Below, piece after piece: positions 1-11,541 of a DNA stretch of 64,000 nucleotides; the stretch's first letter is position 1; each line of letters opens with the position of its first letter. The notes beneath the pieces were generated by a model that worked only from the letters and a program-made list of their open reading frames with translations, had not been told where the DNA came from and did not search any database. This stretch comes from Euglena gracilis (lineage: Eukaryota > Euglenida > Euglenophyceae > Euglenales), in the NCBI GenBank assembly GCA_039621445.1, contig CP154956.1, forward strand, positions 12,647,443 through 12,711,442, read 5' to 3'. The translations under genes were made by a program, and so were the position numbers.

Positions 1-653
1 AGAGTTGCATGGCCCTGCTGTGTGGCCACCAATGCATTGTTGTTATTCGTGACTGGAGTGCTTGGAAACACTGCAGAGGATGACCAGCGGTATTCTTTGT
101 GATTTGCACCGTGCACATTGTCGCAACACAACAAATACCCCGACAACCCCAAATGAAATATCCTCTGAGGTTTTTAACGCAATGTAGCATTCAATAGGGG
201 TTATTTGAGGAAGAGAGCGAAGGTGGTATTGTTTTGTGGTACTCTGGTGTTTGATTGGTTTTCTGTTTTGCTTGCTGAGAACGAGGAGGGTGGATTTGCC
301 AGTGGAAACACAATATCACAAGGTTAACTGCCCATTTACAAAGTGCCAAATGGTGCACAGTGCCCAAATAAGTGTCACACGCCCGAAGTCCAAGAAAGTG
401 CTCCCCCCCAAAAAGCCATCACATTGAGCTGCATTTGGGTAGTGCCCAAATAAGTGTCACACCTTTGAGGGTCCGAAACCACGGTCCGATAATTTGCCCC
501 GTGCCTTTAAATGGGGGGTTCACTCGGCCACATATATTTTTATATATCGGCACTCCGCCATATTCAGAAAACCCCCCAAATGCAATAGTCTTCACCGAGA
601 AAGCAGAGGTTTTGCTGTCAAGAATGAATTCCGTGACCTCTGCTGGCGGGCAG

Positions 654-850
654 TGGAAATGCCATGCTGCAAAGCGCGCGCTCCGCCGCGCCAGGCGTGC
701 GGAGCGCCGGCAGCGGCGGCGGCAGCTGCTGGGGCTGGCCGATGACGCGGAGGTGGACAGCGACGACGAGGAGGAGGCCCCCACCCTCTCCCAGCGGTCT
801 GGACTCCCTCCCCAACCCTCGGATGAGGCCCTGTGTGGATCTGGGGGGGC
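654..850 (+). CDS. Putative exon, Arg-rich then acidic
   Basis: An AG (651-653 reads CAG) precedes a GC-rich open frame encoding a run of Arg/Ala, then a strongly acidic stretch (DSDDEEEAP) and a Ser/Pro tail. Base composition differs sharply from the T-rich flanks and third positions are mostly G or C, as expected for an exon. No family is recognised. The first codons and the donor side are not fixed by the sequence. It could be the 5' part of the gene whose other exon-like islands lie at 7.5-9.5 kb, but nothing links them directly. Confidence 0.33.
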
Positions 851-927
851 ATGTGTTTGCATTCATATTCTTTGGTGTTTTATTATTATTTTGCAGCAAA
901 GAAATTCTCCCCCGAAATTCTGCAATA

Positions 928-1452
928 AACCCCCCCCCAAATATAAGAAACCCGTTTCTTATATTTGGGTGTCGGCCGATCGGCCCAAAGGGTTTCTTAT
1001 ATTTGGGGGTTTCTTATATTTGGGTGTCGAAGGCCGGCCCCAAGGGTTTCTTATAAATGGAACTTTTTCTTCTTTCGTTCTTTCATATAATTTCTTTCAT
1101 GTGACCACTGTGTGTAGGAGTGTCCTAATTTCTGACAGCCATTCAAACAGTGGGGAAGGGGGTCGTGACACGGACAGGTGTTTCCAAAAAGCAGTTGCTT
1201 CTGAACTCTTGTTTTGCAAAGAAGCAATAGACTAGATTGGCTCCATCTTTGTGTTGATCGCGCCTTGAGATTTGCTGTGACCAATGGTAATAATGAGGGG
1301 TTTCTTATATTTGGATTGGCGTCCAACAGCCCAGGGGTTCCTTATATTTGGGGGTTTCTTATATTTGGGTGTCGGCTGAAAATCAGCCAAAGGGTTTCTT
1401 ATATTTGGGGGTTTCTTATAGCGAGGGGTTTCTTATATTTGGGGGGGGGGTT
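928..1452. mobile_element. TA-flanked C-run inverted-repeat element, copy A
   Basis: The element begins AACCCCCCCCC-AAATATAAGAAACCC and ends with the inverse, GGGTTTCTTATATTTGGGGGG...TT. Both ends are flanked by TA (926-927 and 1453-1454). The interior repeats TTTCTTATATTTGGG many times in direct and inverted orientation and has no coding capacity. TA flanks suggest a Tc1/mariner-type mobiliser, but TA is a weak signature. Related copies lie at 5209-5595 and 51408-51820. Confidence 0.6.
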
Positions 1453-1454
1453 TA

Positions 1455-2250
1455 ACCTCCATCTGCCTGGTTCTTCTTGATTGCGTTTAGAATTACCATC
1501 AAAATAGCAGTGTGCTTGTAGTGGACCTGTTGAAGAGGGACAAGTGTTTTATATCTCCACATGTTGCTTTTTATTATTATTTTGGAGATATATTTGGGAA
1601 ACCCGATTTTTGACCCCCCAAACAACCAAAAAGTGTCCAAAATAACTGCTTTGGGCAGCGAAATGACCCAAAATTGGGGTGCACTGTGTTGTTTATTTTT
1701 AAGGCATTTTAAGTCATTTTTTTAAGGCCTTTTAAGCTGCTTTTTTCAGGGTGTTTAACCGATGCCAGAAACTTTTTTTACCACTTGTTATTGAATGTTT
1801 TTTTTTTGGTTTGTTTTTGCCGAGATTTTGCATGATGCACACACACACACACACATAATGCAACACGTATATTGACTTTTCCGAGGCAGGCTGCTGATCA
1901 CAGCTTTCCGAAACACCTCTGTTTGACCTCCAGCTCCCCACAAACTCCTTTTGTGCCCCCCTTTTCGACTCTTTTCAAGTAATTTTTGGGCCAAAATATC
2001 GCTTTTTCAAAAACTTACATTGTTTTGAAAAATTGGTCATGTGTGAACCAGGCATTTAATTTTTCAAGGTACCTTTAGAAAGCTTAAATTGCCTTGAAAT
2101 GCGCTTTAAATTTTTGGCCAAAATTCTGCAAAACACCTTGAAGAATTCGGAGTGGCAGAATTTTCTCCGGCCGAGCATTAAACGAAGAATAGGGGGAAGG
2201 CAGGAGGTGGGGATCGATACAGCCTCCTTTCCCCAGAGAAGTTTCGCTTT
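1455..2250. other. No gene seen
   Basis: T-rich low-complexity DNA with a short CA run near 1836-1855. No convincing exon, RNA gene or repeat was recognised. Confidence 0.5.
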
Positions 2251-2252
2251 TA

Positions 2253-2654
2253 CCCCCCCCCCCCTAGTCGTACGACCACCCCTCATTTATGACCACCCCC
2301 CGGTCACAGGTTGCAGGTCATGGGGGTGTTATGACCACCCCCCCGGTCACAGGTTGCAGGTTGCGAAAAATTTATCCCCCAAAAATAAGTCCCCCCCCTG
2401 GCCGGTCCGAGCAAAAATACATGAAATGGACCCCCCCAAAATAAGGTCCCCCCTGCCGGCGCGAAGCGCCGGATTTTTGAAAAATGGGACATTTTGGGGG
2501 GGTAAATCTGCCATTTTGGGACAGTTTTCACACACTTCTACGACCGCCCCCTCATCTATGACCACCCCCCGGTCACAGGTTGCAGGTTATGGGGGTGTTA
2601 TGACCACCCCCCGGTCACAGGTTGCAGGAACCCGGTCATACGACTAGGGGGGGG
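2253..2654. mobile_element. Inverted-repeat element with CTAGTCGTACGAC ends
   Basis: The left end is a C run followed by CTAGTCGTACGACC; the right end is GTCATACGACTAG followed by a G run. TA lies on each side (2251-2252, 2655-2656), and CTTT occurs beside both TA dinucleotides, so the duplication could be TA or a 4-bp site. Inside, the phrase GGTCACAGGTTGCAGG occurs repeatedly, and a hairpin CCGGCGC-GAA-GCGCCGG sits near 2456-2472. No ORF of note. A shorter relative is at 50064-50157. Confidence 0.55.
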
Positions 2655-2656
2655 TA

Positions 2657-3365
2657 CTTTAGAGAATGTGGATTAATCATACCCAAATTTTGGGTTTCCC
2701 AAGCGAGATTTTGCATGCGTTGCTGATTTTGGGGGTTTCGTTGTTTGTTTGTTTTGATTTGCTGCTTTTTTCTGGTTTGCTGGTTTGATTTTAATTTTTC
2801 ATCTGGTTTGTTTTGTTTTTATGGTCTGGTTTGTCTCAGGTCTACCCCAATTTGAGTGAGTCTGTGTGACGCTACCCAAATTTTTTTCTGGTGACTTACA
2901 GGCCCGGCTTTTGAGCTGAACCTCCCCCCCCCCCACCGGTTCAGTGCAAGATCTGGGGGGGGGGGTCGTTTAGCGAAGCCCATTGCAGGAGGGGGTCATT
3001 TGAAACGGTGTTTGAAAGGCAGCCATGAAGTTAAGTCCCGGTAAAGTAAAGGGGGGCCCTTTAATTTTCCCAGGTGGGGGTCGGTCGTATACAGCCTTTC
3101 GGTTTTTTTTTTCTGTGCCGGGTGCGCCGCGGCACTGGAAATTTTGTGCCCGCGTGCGCCGCGGAAGATTTCTTTCTGTGCGCTGCGTGCACCGCGGTAG
3201 CGCATCGTGCGTCGCGACACAGCCACCCCAACCACCCCTGTCCGTGCCGCGACAAAGAAAAGCATGTGCCATGGGAACGTCATTGGTGCGCCGCGGGTGC
3301 GTTGTTGGTGCGCTGGATATGCGACGAGGCAGAGAAGAGACAAGCGTGCAGCGGACACACGGCGA
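2657..3365. other. No gene seen
   Basis: T/G-rich DNA, a C/G-run stretch near 2920-2970, then a CpG-rich stretch with recurring GTGCGCCGCGG-like words running into the microsatellite. No exon with convincing codon use. Confidence 0.45.
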
Positions 3366-3368
3366 AAC

Positions 3369-3562
3369 ACAACACACACACACACACACACACACACACG
3401 ACGGCACACACACACACACACACACGGCACAGGGACTCACACACACACACACAGACACGACACACATACACACACACACACACACACGACACAAACATGA
3501 CGGACACACACACAGAGAGAGAGAGAGAGACAGCACACGACACACACAAGACACACACACGC
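3369..3562. repeat. CA microsatellite with a GA run
   Basis: Long interrupted (CA)n with a (GA)n stretch at about 3512-3530. It opens long meaningless frames on both strands. Confidence 0.9.
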
Positions 3563-3669
3563 GGCAGCGGTGCGCCGCGGGTGTACCGCGGCAAAAATTC
3601 GATTGTGCGCCGCATGCGCCGCGGAATATTTTTTGCGCCATGGCAAACTTCGCCACTGCGTACTAAATG

Positions 3670-5206
3670 AAAGTCTGGTCGTATAGTGGGACCCAGGTCC
3701 GGGTTTTCGACTTTTCACGGCGCCGGGGAACCGCGCCGTTTCCGGGCCACCGCTGCCGGATCTGGGGAGGGTGGGCACTTAATTTTTAGGAGTTGGGTTT
3801 GGGTTGGGACCATCGTACCAAAAAATCTTTTTGGGGGATTAAGTCAGGCCGGAAGGAAGATCCTGTTTTTTGAAGATTTTTGAAAAGCCTCAAAAATGCC
3901 CGAATTCGGCCTAAATTGGGCCGAAATTTGACTGGAATGCGGCCTAACTTTCGCCTAAATTCCTAAAAATGTGGGCCCTACGGAACTTCAGTCAGAACCC
4001 AACCCCTATCCCCCTCGATAACCCCGACTTTCCCCGGAAAGTAGGACCCGGGTTCCACCATGGTTCCACCCTTAATTTTATGGCTGCCGTTTGAAAAATA
4101 TATTGCAGGTTTCGGGGCAGTGGTGGCTCCTAAGTGGCATTTTGTTGACCTGTCCAAATGTTGGACAGAAATACCCAGGAGTGGGAAAAAACATATGAAA
4201 AAAAGTACATTTTTTGTTGAGTTAATTTCCCATTCACTCGCCTCCCTCACCGACAAACCCATCTCAAACAATAAACCCCAAATCAATAACATCCCCCTGG
4301 CATAACCCCGGCCAGCCTATGGTGGGTGCAGAGCTCAAACTGGGAAATTTCAATTATAAAAACTCAAAAAGAAAAAAACGAGTTTAGGTTGCAGGAGGAC
4401 CGAGGGAGAACGCATTCCCCCAGGAATTGCCAAAATCACCCATTTTCTCTCTCGAAAGAAAATGGCACCCCAATGCATGTCAATGGGGGGGGGGGGAATG
4501 TGCTATGGGGCGGATTTGCAAGTGGGACCGGCAATTTTGGAACCATTGCTGTCGAATTGAAAAAAAATATTTTTTGTCCATCTTCAAAATTTTCTTTATA
4601 TTTTTTTCTTGTAGAATTTTTGGCTGATATTGGGACAGCAGAGTTCCCCCCCTCTCTCAAAGAGAAGAAACAGTTCATTCCCTCTGAAAATGGCGTTCAC
4701 TTCTCATCAGCATCCACGCATAAATGACCAATTAAATCGAACCAGTGTCCACTTCAAAGTAACCATTGTTTCTCAAAACATCATGTGCCCATTTTGGCGA
4801 CCTCCTCTGCAGACTGAAGAATGGGGTGTCCAAGGTGCAGGCTAAATGGAAGGCCAGTGTGGAGAATGGCCTTCATGTCAACGTGTGTCCTTACTCACAT
4901 CTGAAGTGCTGAATTGGCTTTTACCCAAAATTGGTCGATTGTCGCCAGGATCTTTTTTTTTAAAACAGAGTTCGTCCCAGAACTGCAATTGCATCAGTTT
5001 TGGTGTCATCATATTCGGTGTTAACAGATCTCTCAAAACAATTTACTAATTTTGCCCTGTTGGGTTGTCTGGATGTTCTACAAAAATGAATGGCAATAAA
5101 CTCCAAAAAATCTTCATGTTCAGAAATGGGAGGGCAAAATAAAGAATAGGAAAAACCTACATTTTCCCAGAAGTTTCATTGCACAAAAAATTTTAAATTT
5201 GCAAAC
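3670..5206. other. No gene seen
   Basis: Mixed T-rich and C/G-run DNA. Short open frames overlap on both strands without a clear coding signal. No RNA gene recognised. Confidence 0.45.
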
Positions 5207-5208
5207 TA

Positions 5209-5595
5209 AACCCCCCCCAAATACAAACCCCCCCCGGTTTTATATTTGGGCGGAAATTTCAAGACCCCCACGGGGGTTTTATATTTGGGGGGTTTTATAT
5301 TCGGTTGGAAAAATCAACTTCTTGGCGGAATCCAGTAGTCACTTTTTCGGACCCTTGGGGGGTCCAAACTTTTTACTTTTCGGGCGAAGGAGCAATTTTC
5401 ACACATTTTTGGTAAAACTGCTCCCAAATCTGCCAAAAATCAGATTTTCAGGAGAGATTTTGTCGAAATTTTTTCTTCCGGCGCTTCGCGCCAGGGGGGG
5501 GGGTTATTTTCGGGCGGGATTTCAAGGTCCTCAGGGGGGGGTTCTATATTTGGGCGGGGTTTTGTATTTGGGGGGGTTTTGTATTTGGGGGGGTT
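5209..5595. mobile_element. TA-flanked C-run inverted-repeat element, copy B
   Basis: Starts AACCCCCCCCAAATACAAACCC and ends with the inverse GGGTTTTGTATTTGGGGGGGTT, between TA at 5207-5208 and 5596-5597. It contains GGCGC-TTC-GCGCC near 5479-5491 and repeated TTTTATATTTGGG phrases. Same family as 928-1452. Confidence 0.6.
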
Positions 5596-5689
5596 TATTT
5601 CACTGCACTTATGATTCAATTTTGGTTCTGGAAGGAGTAGCCCAGACCGCGGTTATCACTGCGGTTACACCGCAGTTACACCGCAGTTA

Positions 5690-5850
5690 CGTGGGCAAGG
5701 TGCCTTGCAAGGTCGTGGAGGCAGAGTTCCAAATTCTCTTCAATACACACGATGACCTTGGGTTGGATTCCAACTGTCAACAATTGCTCTCTTAAGCTCA
5801 GGGTGGTTGCATCCTTTTTCAAAAAAATCCCAACTTCAACTTCAGGTTCA
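5690..5850 (-). CDS. Ambiguous coding-like island
   Basis: The minus strand reads a protein-like stretch including LKKDATTLSLREQLLT and IVCIEENLELCLHDLA. The plus strand of the same DNA also reads plausibly up to a stop at about 5793. It may be an exon, but the strand cannot be decided and no family is recognised. Confidence 0.2.
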
Positions 5851-5889
5851 TTTGTGATTGAATGAGGTGGCTGATTCCTAATTAGGGGT

Positions 5890-6560
5890 GGAGGCAACAT
5901 CACCACAAATACAATCAATTTTTTTTCGCCCTCTCTCAAATCCGAATTTCACCCTCCCTGACCCCCCTTACCGGGGGGGGGGGGGAAATTGGATGCCGAA
6001 AAAATTGATTGGGAAAAAATTGGCGTACAGAAATCCTGCCAAATTTTTCCGGGCCTTTTTTGAAAATCCGGTCTCAAAATTTTGAAAATCACCCTTTTTC
6101 CAATCATCTTGCATACAAAACCTACCAATTTTTTCCGGGCCGTTTTCAGGTTTGGCACCAATTTTTTCGGCTTCCAATTTTGTCGGGTCTAATTTTATCT
6201 AGCTTCAATTTCCCCCCCCCCTGGTATTTGCCCCCCTTTTTTTGAGCATTTGGGTGGTGTATGCATGAGTATGAGGTTTGGCACGTCCGATGAGAACCAG
6301 CCATTTCCATGCCGAGGGGTCGGACCCCCCGGGGAGAAAAGCCGAAAAGACTAACATTGCAAATTTCGCAAAATGCATGATTTACAAATTACGCACATGC
6401 AATTTACAGTAACTTACAGTGATCACATAAAGGGATAATTTTTGATTTTGATTTTTTCGACTTTTTGGATTTCCCCGCAACTCCCCGCCTGGTCCGAGTT
6501 ACGGCCCTTTTTTCGGCCAATTTTGTCCGTTTTGCACAGTTTTGGTCTGTTTTGGCATTG
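5890..6560. other. No gene seen
   Basis: A/T-rich DNA with G and C runs at 5975-5990 and 6211-6222, flanked by related AAATTGG / CAATTT phrases in opposite orientation. This could be another degenerate inverted-repeat element, but the ends cannot be placed. Confidence 0.35.
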
Positions 6561-6588
6561 CCGTTTTCGGCCATTTTTGGTATAAAAA

Positions 6589-7110
6589 AAAGTCGAAAAA
6601 ATCGAAATTTTTTTTGCCCAAACGATGTTTTTTTTTGGCCTCCTGGACCCGGAAAAAAACTGTCCGAAAATGAGCGTTTTTGACCCCCCAGCCCCCTATT
6701 TTTGGCCCGAAACCCATAGATTTTGGGTCAAAAACGGTCAAAAAGTCGAAAAAATCGGAATTTTTTTCTGCCGAAACGATTTTTTTTTTTGGCAGTGATT
6801 GATGTTTTTGTTTGGGGTCAAAACACTGTCAGATAGGGCATTGTAAGGACTTCAATTTAGTTCTCCGGATATTTCCTTTGATTTTGCTTCGTTTTCAAGA
6901 AATTTTGAAAACATCGATTTTTTGACCCCGAAAACAGTCCAAAATGGCCCCCTGAAATGGGCCAAAAATGGCCGAAAAATGACCGTAATTCGGACTACAC
7001 GTTGGGGGGAAAGTAAACCATGGTGGGATAGGGCATTCCGAGGGCTTCATTTTTGCTCTCCGAACATTTTCTTTGCTTTTGCTTCATTGTCAAGATATTT
7101 AGGGTAAACC
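6589..7110. repeat. Degenerate tandem duplications
   Basis: The phrase AAAGTCGAAAAAATCG followed by a T run and a C/G-AAACGAT word recurs about 160 bp apart (near 6589 and 6749). A longer block (GATAGGGCATT...GACTTCA...TTTTGCTTC.TT.TCAAGA) near 6833-6900 recurs diverged near 7025-7095. No coding signal. Confidence 0.55.
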
Positions 7111-7507
7111 TTTTTTTTTTCCAGCAAAAAGCACAGGCCAAAAAAAAAACACCCCAAAATGGCCGTTTTGGGCCACAAAGCGCGCCAAAACACGGGCCAG
7201 GCGTGTCGGTACTGATACCTTTGTTCTTGTTTTCACCGCAGTGCACCGCGGATACCTGGCTCCTCCGAAAAAATAAGTCCCAGAAAAGGCTGAGGATGGG
7301 CTAACGTTTAGATCCGCTGGCGGTTGGCCCCAGAGCCAAAATTTTCTGTCCCAGCACAAATGAAATGCAATGAAAAATACACGTAAATTTCAAGATCTTT
7401 CCGAGTTGGAAAACTTGAAGAATTTCAAATGTTTTCCCCACCCGTCCTCCGATAGGCATATCATTTGGAGGAGAGTTATGTCGTCACAAACCACCACCTG
7501 TCATTGC

Positions 7508-7666
7508 AGGTACCTTTGGATTATGTCACATTCAAGTACGTGCCCAGTGACTACCGGATGATGTTCAAGATCTTCGCCGGCCTAGCCATCACCACCCGCT
7601 CGGCCTGGAATGCAAAGGTGGCTGAGCACTCAGATGGCATCTTTTGTGGGCTCTACCATTGGGAAA
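7508..7666 (+). CDS. Putative exon of unidentified gene
   Basis: Follows a good acceptor (CATTGCAG ending at 7509 or just before) and reads a well-composed stretch beginning VPLDYVTFKYVPSDYRMMF and continuing through AITTRSAWNAKVAEHSDG. Codons are GC3-rich in contrast to the surroundings. No family is recognised. The 3' boundary is uncertain because the frame runs to a stop at 7701 through less convincing sequence. Confidence 0.4.
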
Positions 7667-8573
7667 ACAAGGGGATCTTGAAAAAACCTTGCTGGTTGTA
7701 GGACAAAATGATTTGAAAGGTTTGGACAAAATGATTTGCTGATCGGGAGGAGGGGTTCTCCCACCGGTCAGAAATCTGAGAAGTAAGCACATATGAACAA
7801 GAACCCATTTTCAGGAATTCACCCATAGTTGAACCAATGATGCTTTTGGAGGAGGGGGTCTCGCAGCTTTCCACATCCAGGAAAATGGAAGAATGACGCT
7901 CTGCCTTTGGCCTCCACCAACTGACATTGGCTGCGAATGCCACAGATGGACAACGGTTCCCCCAAAAGGACATCTTTTGTTCGATGGAATGGTTTCCAGC
8001 TTTGTGCATGTAAATATCTGTCTATGTGCATGCCTTCGCCCTGTGCAGCATATTTACCTGTTGGGTGTCCACCTGCCCAGTATTCCGCCTGGAGACTTGC
8101 ACACCACCATTCTTTCATGGGTCAACCTTTTGGGCTTCCTGGGCAATCCTGCCATCATCTCCCATCTTTTTCATATTGGGAGATGATCTTTTGCCTTCTG
8201 CTGATTTTCTCTGTTTGAAAAGTGTCAGTGCCTGCAGGAAAGGAAACCCTGAAATTCACAGCCCTGAAAATTATCCTTTCTTGGTTGCCCAAACACATTC
8301 TCTTGTGCTCGCGCTTGTGCTTGCGTTTGCGTGCATGCCTGCTTATTGGAACTGCATAACCCCCAAAGATCTTTCAAAGTACAGTGTGGCCAAAAATTAC
8401 GGAAGACAAAAATTACGGCAAAAAAAAATTATGAGAAAAAATTTTTTGGCAAAATTTTTATTTTGGAAAAATTAATTTTGGCAAAATCTGGTCCCCGTGA
8501 AGGATTGACCTCCGGCACAGGTGAGCGACATTTTTGTCCTAATTGTGTGTTCAACGTATTTTTCTGTCCCCCA

Positions 8574-8748
8574 GTGGCTGCAATCACTCGAGGTATTGTG
8601 GCATGTACCCGTCCAGCAACGCTTGCAAAAAAATGGGGGAACGTTCAAGATCGGTCAGGCATGGGCAAAATATTCGCTGGCAAAAACAGAATGGAGGCCG
8701 TTCGCTGCAACTTCTGATAGAATTGTGCCACTGATCAGGTGTCAGTAA
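8574..8748 (+). CDS. Putative exon inside the mariner-type element
   Basis: A 54-bp interval starting GTGAGC and ending CCCCCAG (8520-8573) looks like a GT-AG intron just upstream. One frame reads QWLQSLEVLWHVPVQQRLQ and continues through WAKYSLAKTEWRPFAATSD. A second frame is also partly open. Tryptophan-rich; no family is established. Together with the next island it faintly resembles the C-terminal region of fatty acyl-CoA reductases (W.F...N..L pattern), which is only a guess. Confidence 0.27.
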
Positions 8749-8788
8749 TTTCTAATGCAGAGCGATTTTTGCTGTGATTTTCCCCAGG

Positions 8789-8899
8789 TGCTTGATGCCG
8801 ATCGCCCGTTTTTCAAGGAGCTGGGTGAGCATATACCATTGAAGAAACTGACATTCAATTGGGATGAGTATTGTGTTCTTTTGGGCACAAACCGGAAGT
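8789..8899 (+). CDS. Putative exon, WDEY motif
   Basis: Begins after TTTTCCCCAG at 8788 and reads VLDADRPFFKELGEHIP, then LTFNWDEYCVLLGTNRKW. The spacing DR..F...(I).W.EY....G..RK is reminiscent of the end of the fatty acyl-CoA reductase C-terminal domain, but this is weak. The 3' limit is uncertain. A perfect phase join with the previous island requires a non-GT donor. That is possible in Euglena, where non-consensus introns are known, but it is unproven. Confidence 0.27.
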
Positions 8900-9370
8900 G
8901 GGCTGGAAGAGGGCGTCGGAAACCGACGGAGTGAGAAAATTACGAGAAAAAAAACTATGGCAAAATTTGGGTATTTTGCCAAAATTTCTATCTTCCGTAA
9001 TTTTTAGCCGCACTGTAATCGTGGACCTGTGGTGTGGCTGTGACAAGGACAAAGCATTTTCTGTTGTGCTCATTCTTCTTGCAACACATTCTTCTGCGTC
9101 GTTCCACATGAACAAACCAGACTGCATATAACGTGTTAATATTCTATATTTTATACTCAGGGAGAAAATAAAGTAAAAAGCTGATGAATAATCAACGGAA
9201 CTTTTTCAAGACAAGAGAAAGTGATGGGATCTGCCAAATAATCTTCGAATTCTTTGTGTTTTCGAAATTTCTTGTAGCCATGGGCAGCAAGGCGTCTCAC
9301 AATGTCATAATGCTGTGGGAACTTGCTGTGTCCGCTTCAGCCCTCAAAATGAATCCTCCTTCATTCCCAG

Positions 9371-9484
9371 AAACGCGAGGCGGAGGAAAAGCGCCGCTGT
9401 CGCAAGGCGATTGCCGACGCTGCCCCAAGCGCTGTGAAGGTGCAGCTGGGCACCAAGGCAGTGCGGGCCCATCGCCGCGGCTGA
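9371..9484 (+). CDS. Putative terminal exon
   Basis: A clear acceptor (CATTCCCAG, ending 9370) is followed by 37 codons and TGA (9482-9484), reading KREAEEKRRCRKAIADAA then VKVQLGTKAVRAHRRG. Third positions are strongly GC-biased and the stretch is basic. It looks like the C-terminal exon of an intron-containing gene. The partner exons are not certain. Confidence 0.42.
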   Translation, partial: KREAEEKRRCRKAIADAAPSAVKVQLGTKAVRAHRRG

Positions 9485-9489
9485 ATGAG

Positions 9490-11144
9490 GCAAGCAGACC
9501 TCGATTTCCGCCTTTTCATTTCTTTTCCACTGTCACTGCGCCTCGTCACAACTCCCGTGATCTCTGGGTGGTTGACCCATGCTGCTTGATGTGGAGCAGG
9601 CTGACTTTTGATTGTTGGCTTGCGACATTGCAAACAACCTGTGGTGTGTTTCTTCGTTGTAATCAATGTAAGGATCATGATTGAGTCCCAAGTCGCCCGA
9701 TCCAATATTTTGTGTGTGCTTTCGGTTTCCACACATGCGGCCCCATTTTTGCAAACTGTGCGTTGGAAAGCCGTCAGTTGGTGAATTCTGTGAAGAACCA
9801 ATGGGGTTCAATTTTTTCAAGGAACAAAGGTTTTGGAGGGGACCCCATCACTGGGGGGCTAGGGGGTGGCGTTCCCTCAAATTTCAGGCAAAAGGCCCCC
9901 CTGGAAGGATTTTTTTTGAAAATTGCGGGTGTACCGGGGGCGGGGAATGCGTTTCGCATTTTTTTTCACATTTATGCGCATTTTTTCAGTTTCTCCAGGG
10001 GTGCGCGATTTTTCACTCTTTTTTTGTGCAAATTTTTGATTTTTTTTCATTGCGCCTTTGCATTTTTTTTGTGATTTCTCCAAATTTTCGCAATTTTCTT
10101 GCAAAATTTTTTGCAAAAAATTTATTTTTTTCTGCACCTGACATTTGCGCCATAATTCCATAAGATCATTGCAAATTTGGTGCCATTTTTGCGGGTTTTT
10201 TTGGTTGCAATGTTTGCTTTTCCAAGAAAATTTTGCATCAAATTTTGAGCATTTTTGTGCACTTTTCAAAAGATTCCGCATTTTTTCGCCCCTGCCCCTT
10301 TTTATCAACGCACCCCAGCCCCCGACACAAAATAAGTTCACAATTCAGGCCAGCGGTTTTGGCGAGAATTACCTGTCCGAACCCGTGAAAAGGGAAGGCC
10401 ATCAAACCTTTGGCTAGATACAGCTTATTTGCCATTATGTTGGGCCTTGCCCTTCGCCGCTCCGCCTTGCCGGATTGATCCTTCAACCACCAACCGAAGG
10501 CGGACATAAACACTTCCCCGAATTTCGGCGGGAGGTGTCTTCCGAGCGGCCACCACAGCTGCCACGGGCCGTGCCGGCCTTCAGCTCGCGCATCCGGCAG
10601 TTTTTTTTTAAAACCATCAAGCCGAAAGAACACCGTTTCTCATCCTGCTTAAACACACTGGCAGCCAATCGGCTAGACACTGAAAAAAATGGACTAGCTA
10701 GACCCCCCACCCCGCGGTCTCCCCAACCGGAAAAAATTTTCCCCCGCGCCGAGGAGGAAATGAGGTTTTAAATAGGTTTTTGACTGATTTTGTTCCAAAA
10801 ATCCCGAAAATGGCGCAAAACGGGCATTTTTGGGCATTTTAGGTGGCCCCCAAAAAAAATTCCCGGCGCTCCGAGCCGGCACTGGAAAATTTTTTCCATG
10901 GGCTCGCCCTGCTAGAAATCCCGCTTGCCAAATTTGGACTGGCTGCAGTCCAGACCCCCCCCGGGGGGGGTACCGCAATCCCTTGAGCAGAAGCCTGGTC
11001 AGGTTTTAAAAAAAAAGTAGGTTTGGTTCCAGAACTACGCCGGGGAGGGGAGTTTTCGGGGTGGGCGATCAAGGGGGAAATTGCATTCTTGAAAAAATAC
11101 TCCTCAGGAGTGTTCCCCCAGGTCTTAATAAAGGCAAAACAAGC
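9490..11144. other. No gene seen
   Basis: Mostly T-rich low-complexity DNA (GCATTTTTT and TTGCAAAATTT phrases at 9950-10260), then mixed sequence with a C/G-run palindrome at 10952-10970. It leads into the 5S-SL array, whose first similarity is the T run at 11145. Confidence 0.5.
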
Positions 11145-11232
11145 TTTTTTGGCAACCAGAAAAGGCTGGTGAAACCGACTCCCCTGCCCCCCCCCCCCTG
11201 GGGCCTCATGCGCAGCGGACGCATAGGCTGTT

Positions 11233-11350
11233 GCGTACGGCCATACTACCGGGAATACACCTGAACCCGTTCGATTTCAGAAGTTAAGCCTGGTCAGGCC
11301 CAGTTAGTACTGAGGTGGGCGACCACTTGGGAACACTGGGTGCTGTACGC
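11233..11350 (+). rRNA. 5S ribosomal RNA, unit 1
   Basis: Component of the large ribosomal subunit, transcribed by RNA polymerase III. The ends GCGTAC and GTACGC pair to close helix I. The conserved eukaryotic 5S landmarks are present: GGCCATACTACC near the 5' end, AAGTTAAGCC (internal box A region), CAGTTAGTACTGAGGTGGG and GACCACTTGGGAA...GGTGCTGTACGC. A run of seven T follows immediately and serves as the Pol III terminator. The sequence agrees with the Euglena-type 5S as I recall it. The 5' boundary could include one or two more bases. Confidence 0.97.
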
Positions 11351-11541
11351 TTTTTTTCCCCCTCGGTGTAAAGGTCCCCCCCTTTGATGCGTGAGGGCGG
11401 ACGTTCAGAAGATGTCCGCCGTGAATTACAAAGTCCGCCACACCCTTTCCCGCACGGTCGCGTGACAGCGCCTGGCACGTTCCACCCACCTCCGTGAATG
11501 CCGGGGGAAGCTCCTTGTCCGCCCGCTGCCCATGGCTGCGT

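Larger units (their letters stand above)
8382..9015. mobile_element. Tc1/mariner-type inverted-repeat element
   Basis: Left terminus CAGTGTGGCCAAAAATTACG and right terminus (read inverted) CAGTGCGGCTAAAAATTACG match at 36 of about 42 positions by eye. Both ends abut TA (8380-8381 and 9016-9017), the classical target duplication of Tc1/mariner elements, and CAGTG starts are typical of that superfamily. The interior contains exon-like islands (8574-8748, 8789-8899), so it may hold captured host exons or a decayed transposase that I cannot recognise. Confidence 0.6.

Noticed and set aside
2970-3778. Long frames over the CA/GA microsatellite
   Set aside because: The Thr-His and Cys-Val repeats simply translate the microsatellite.
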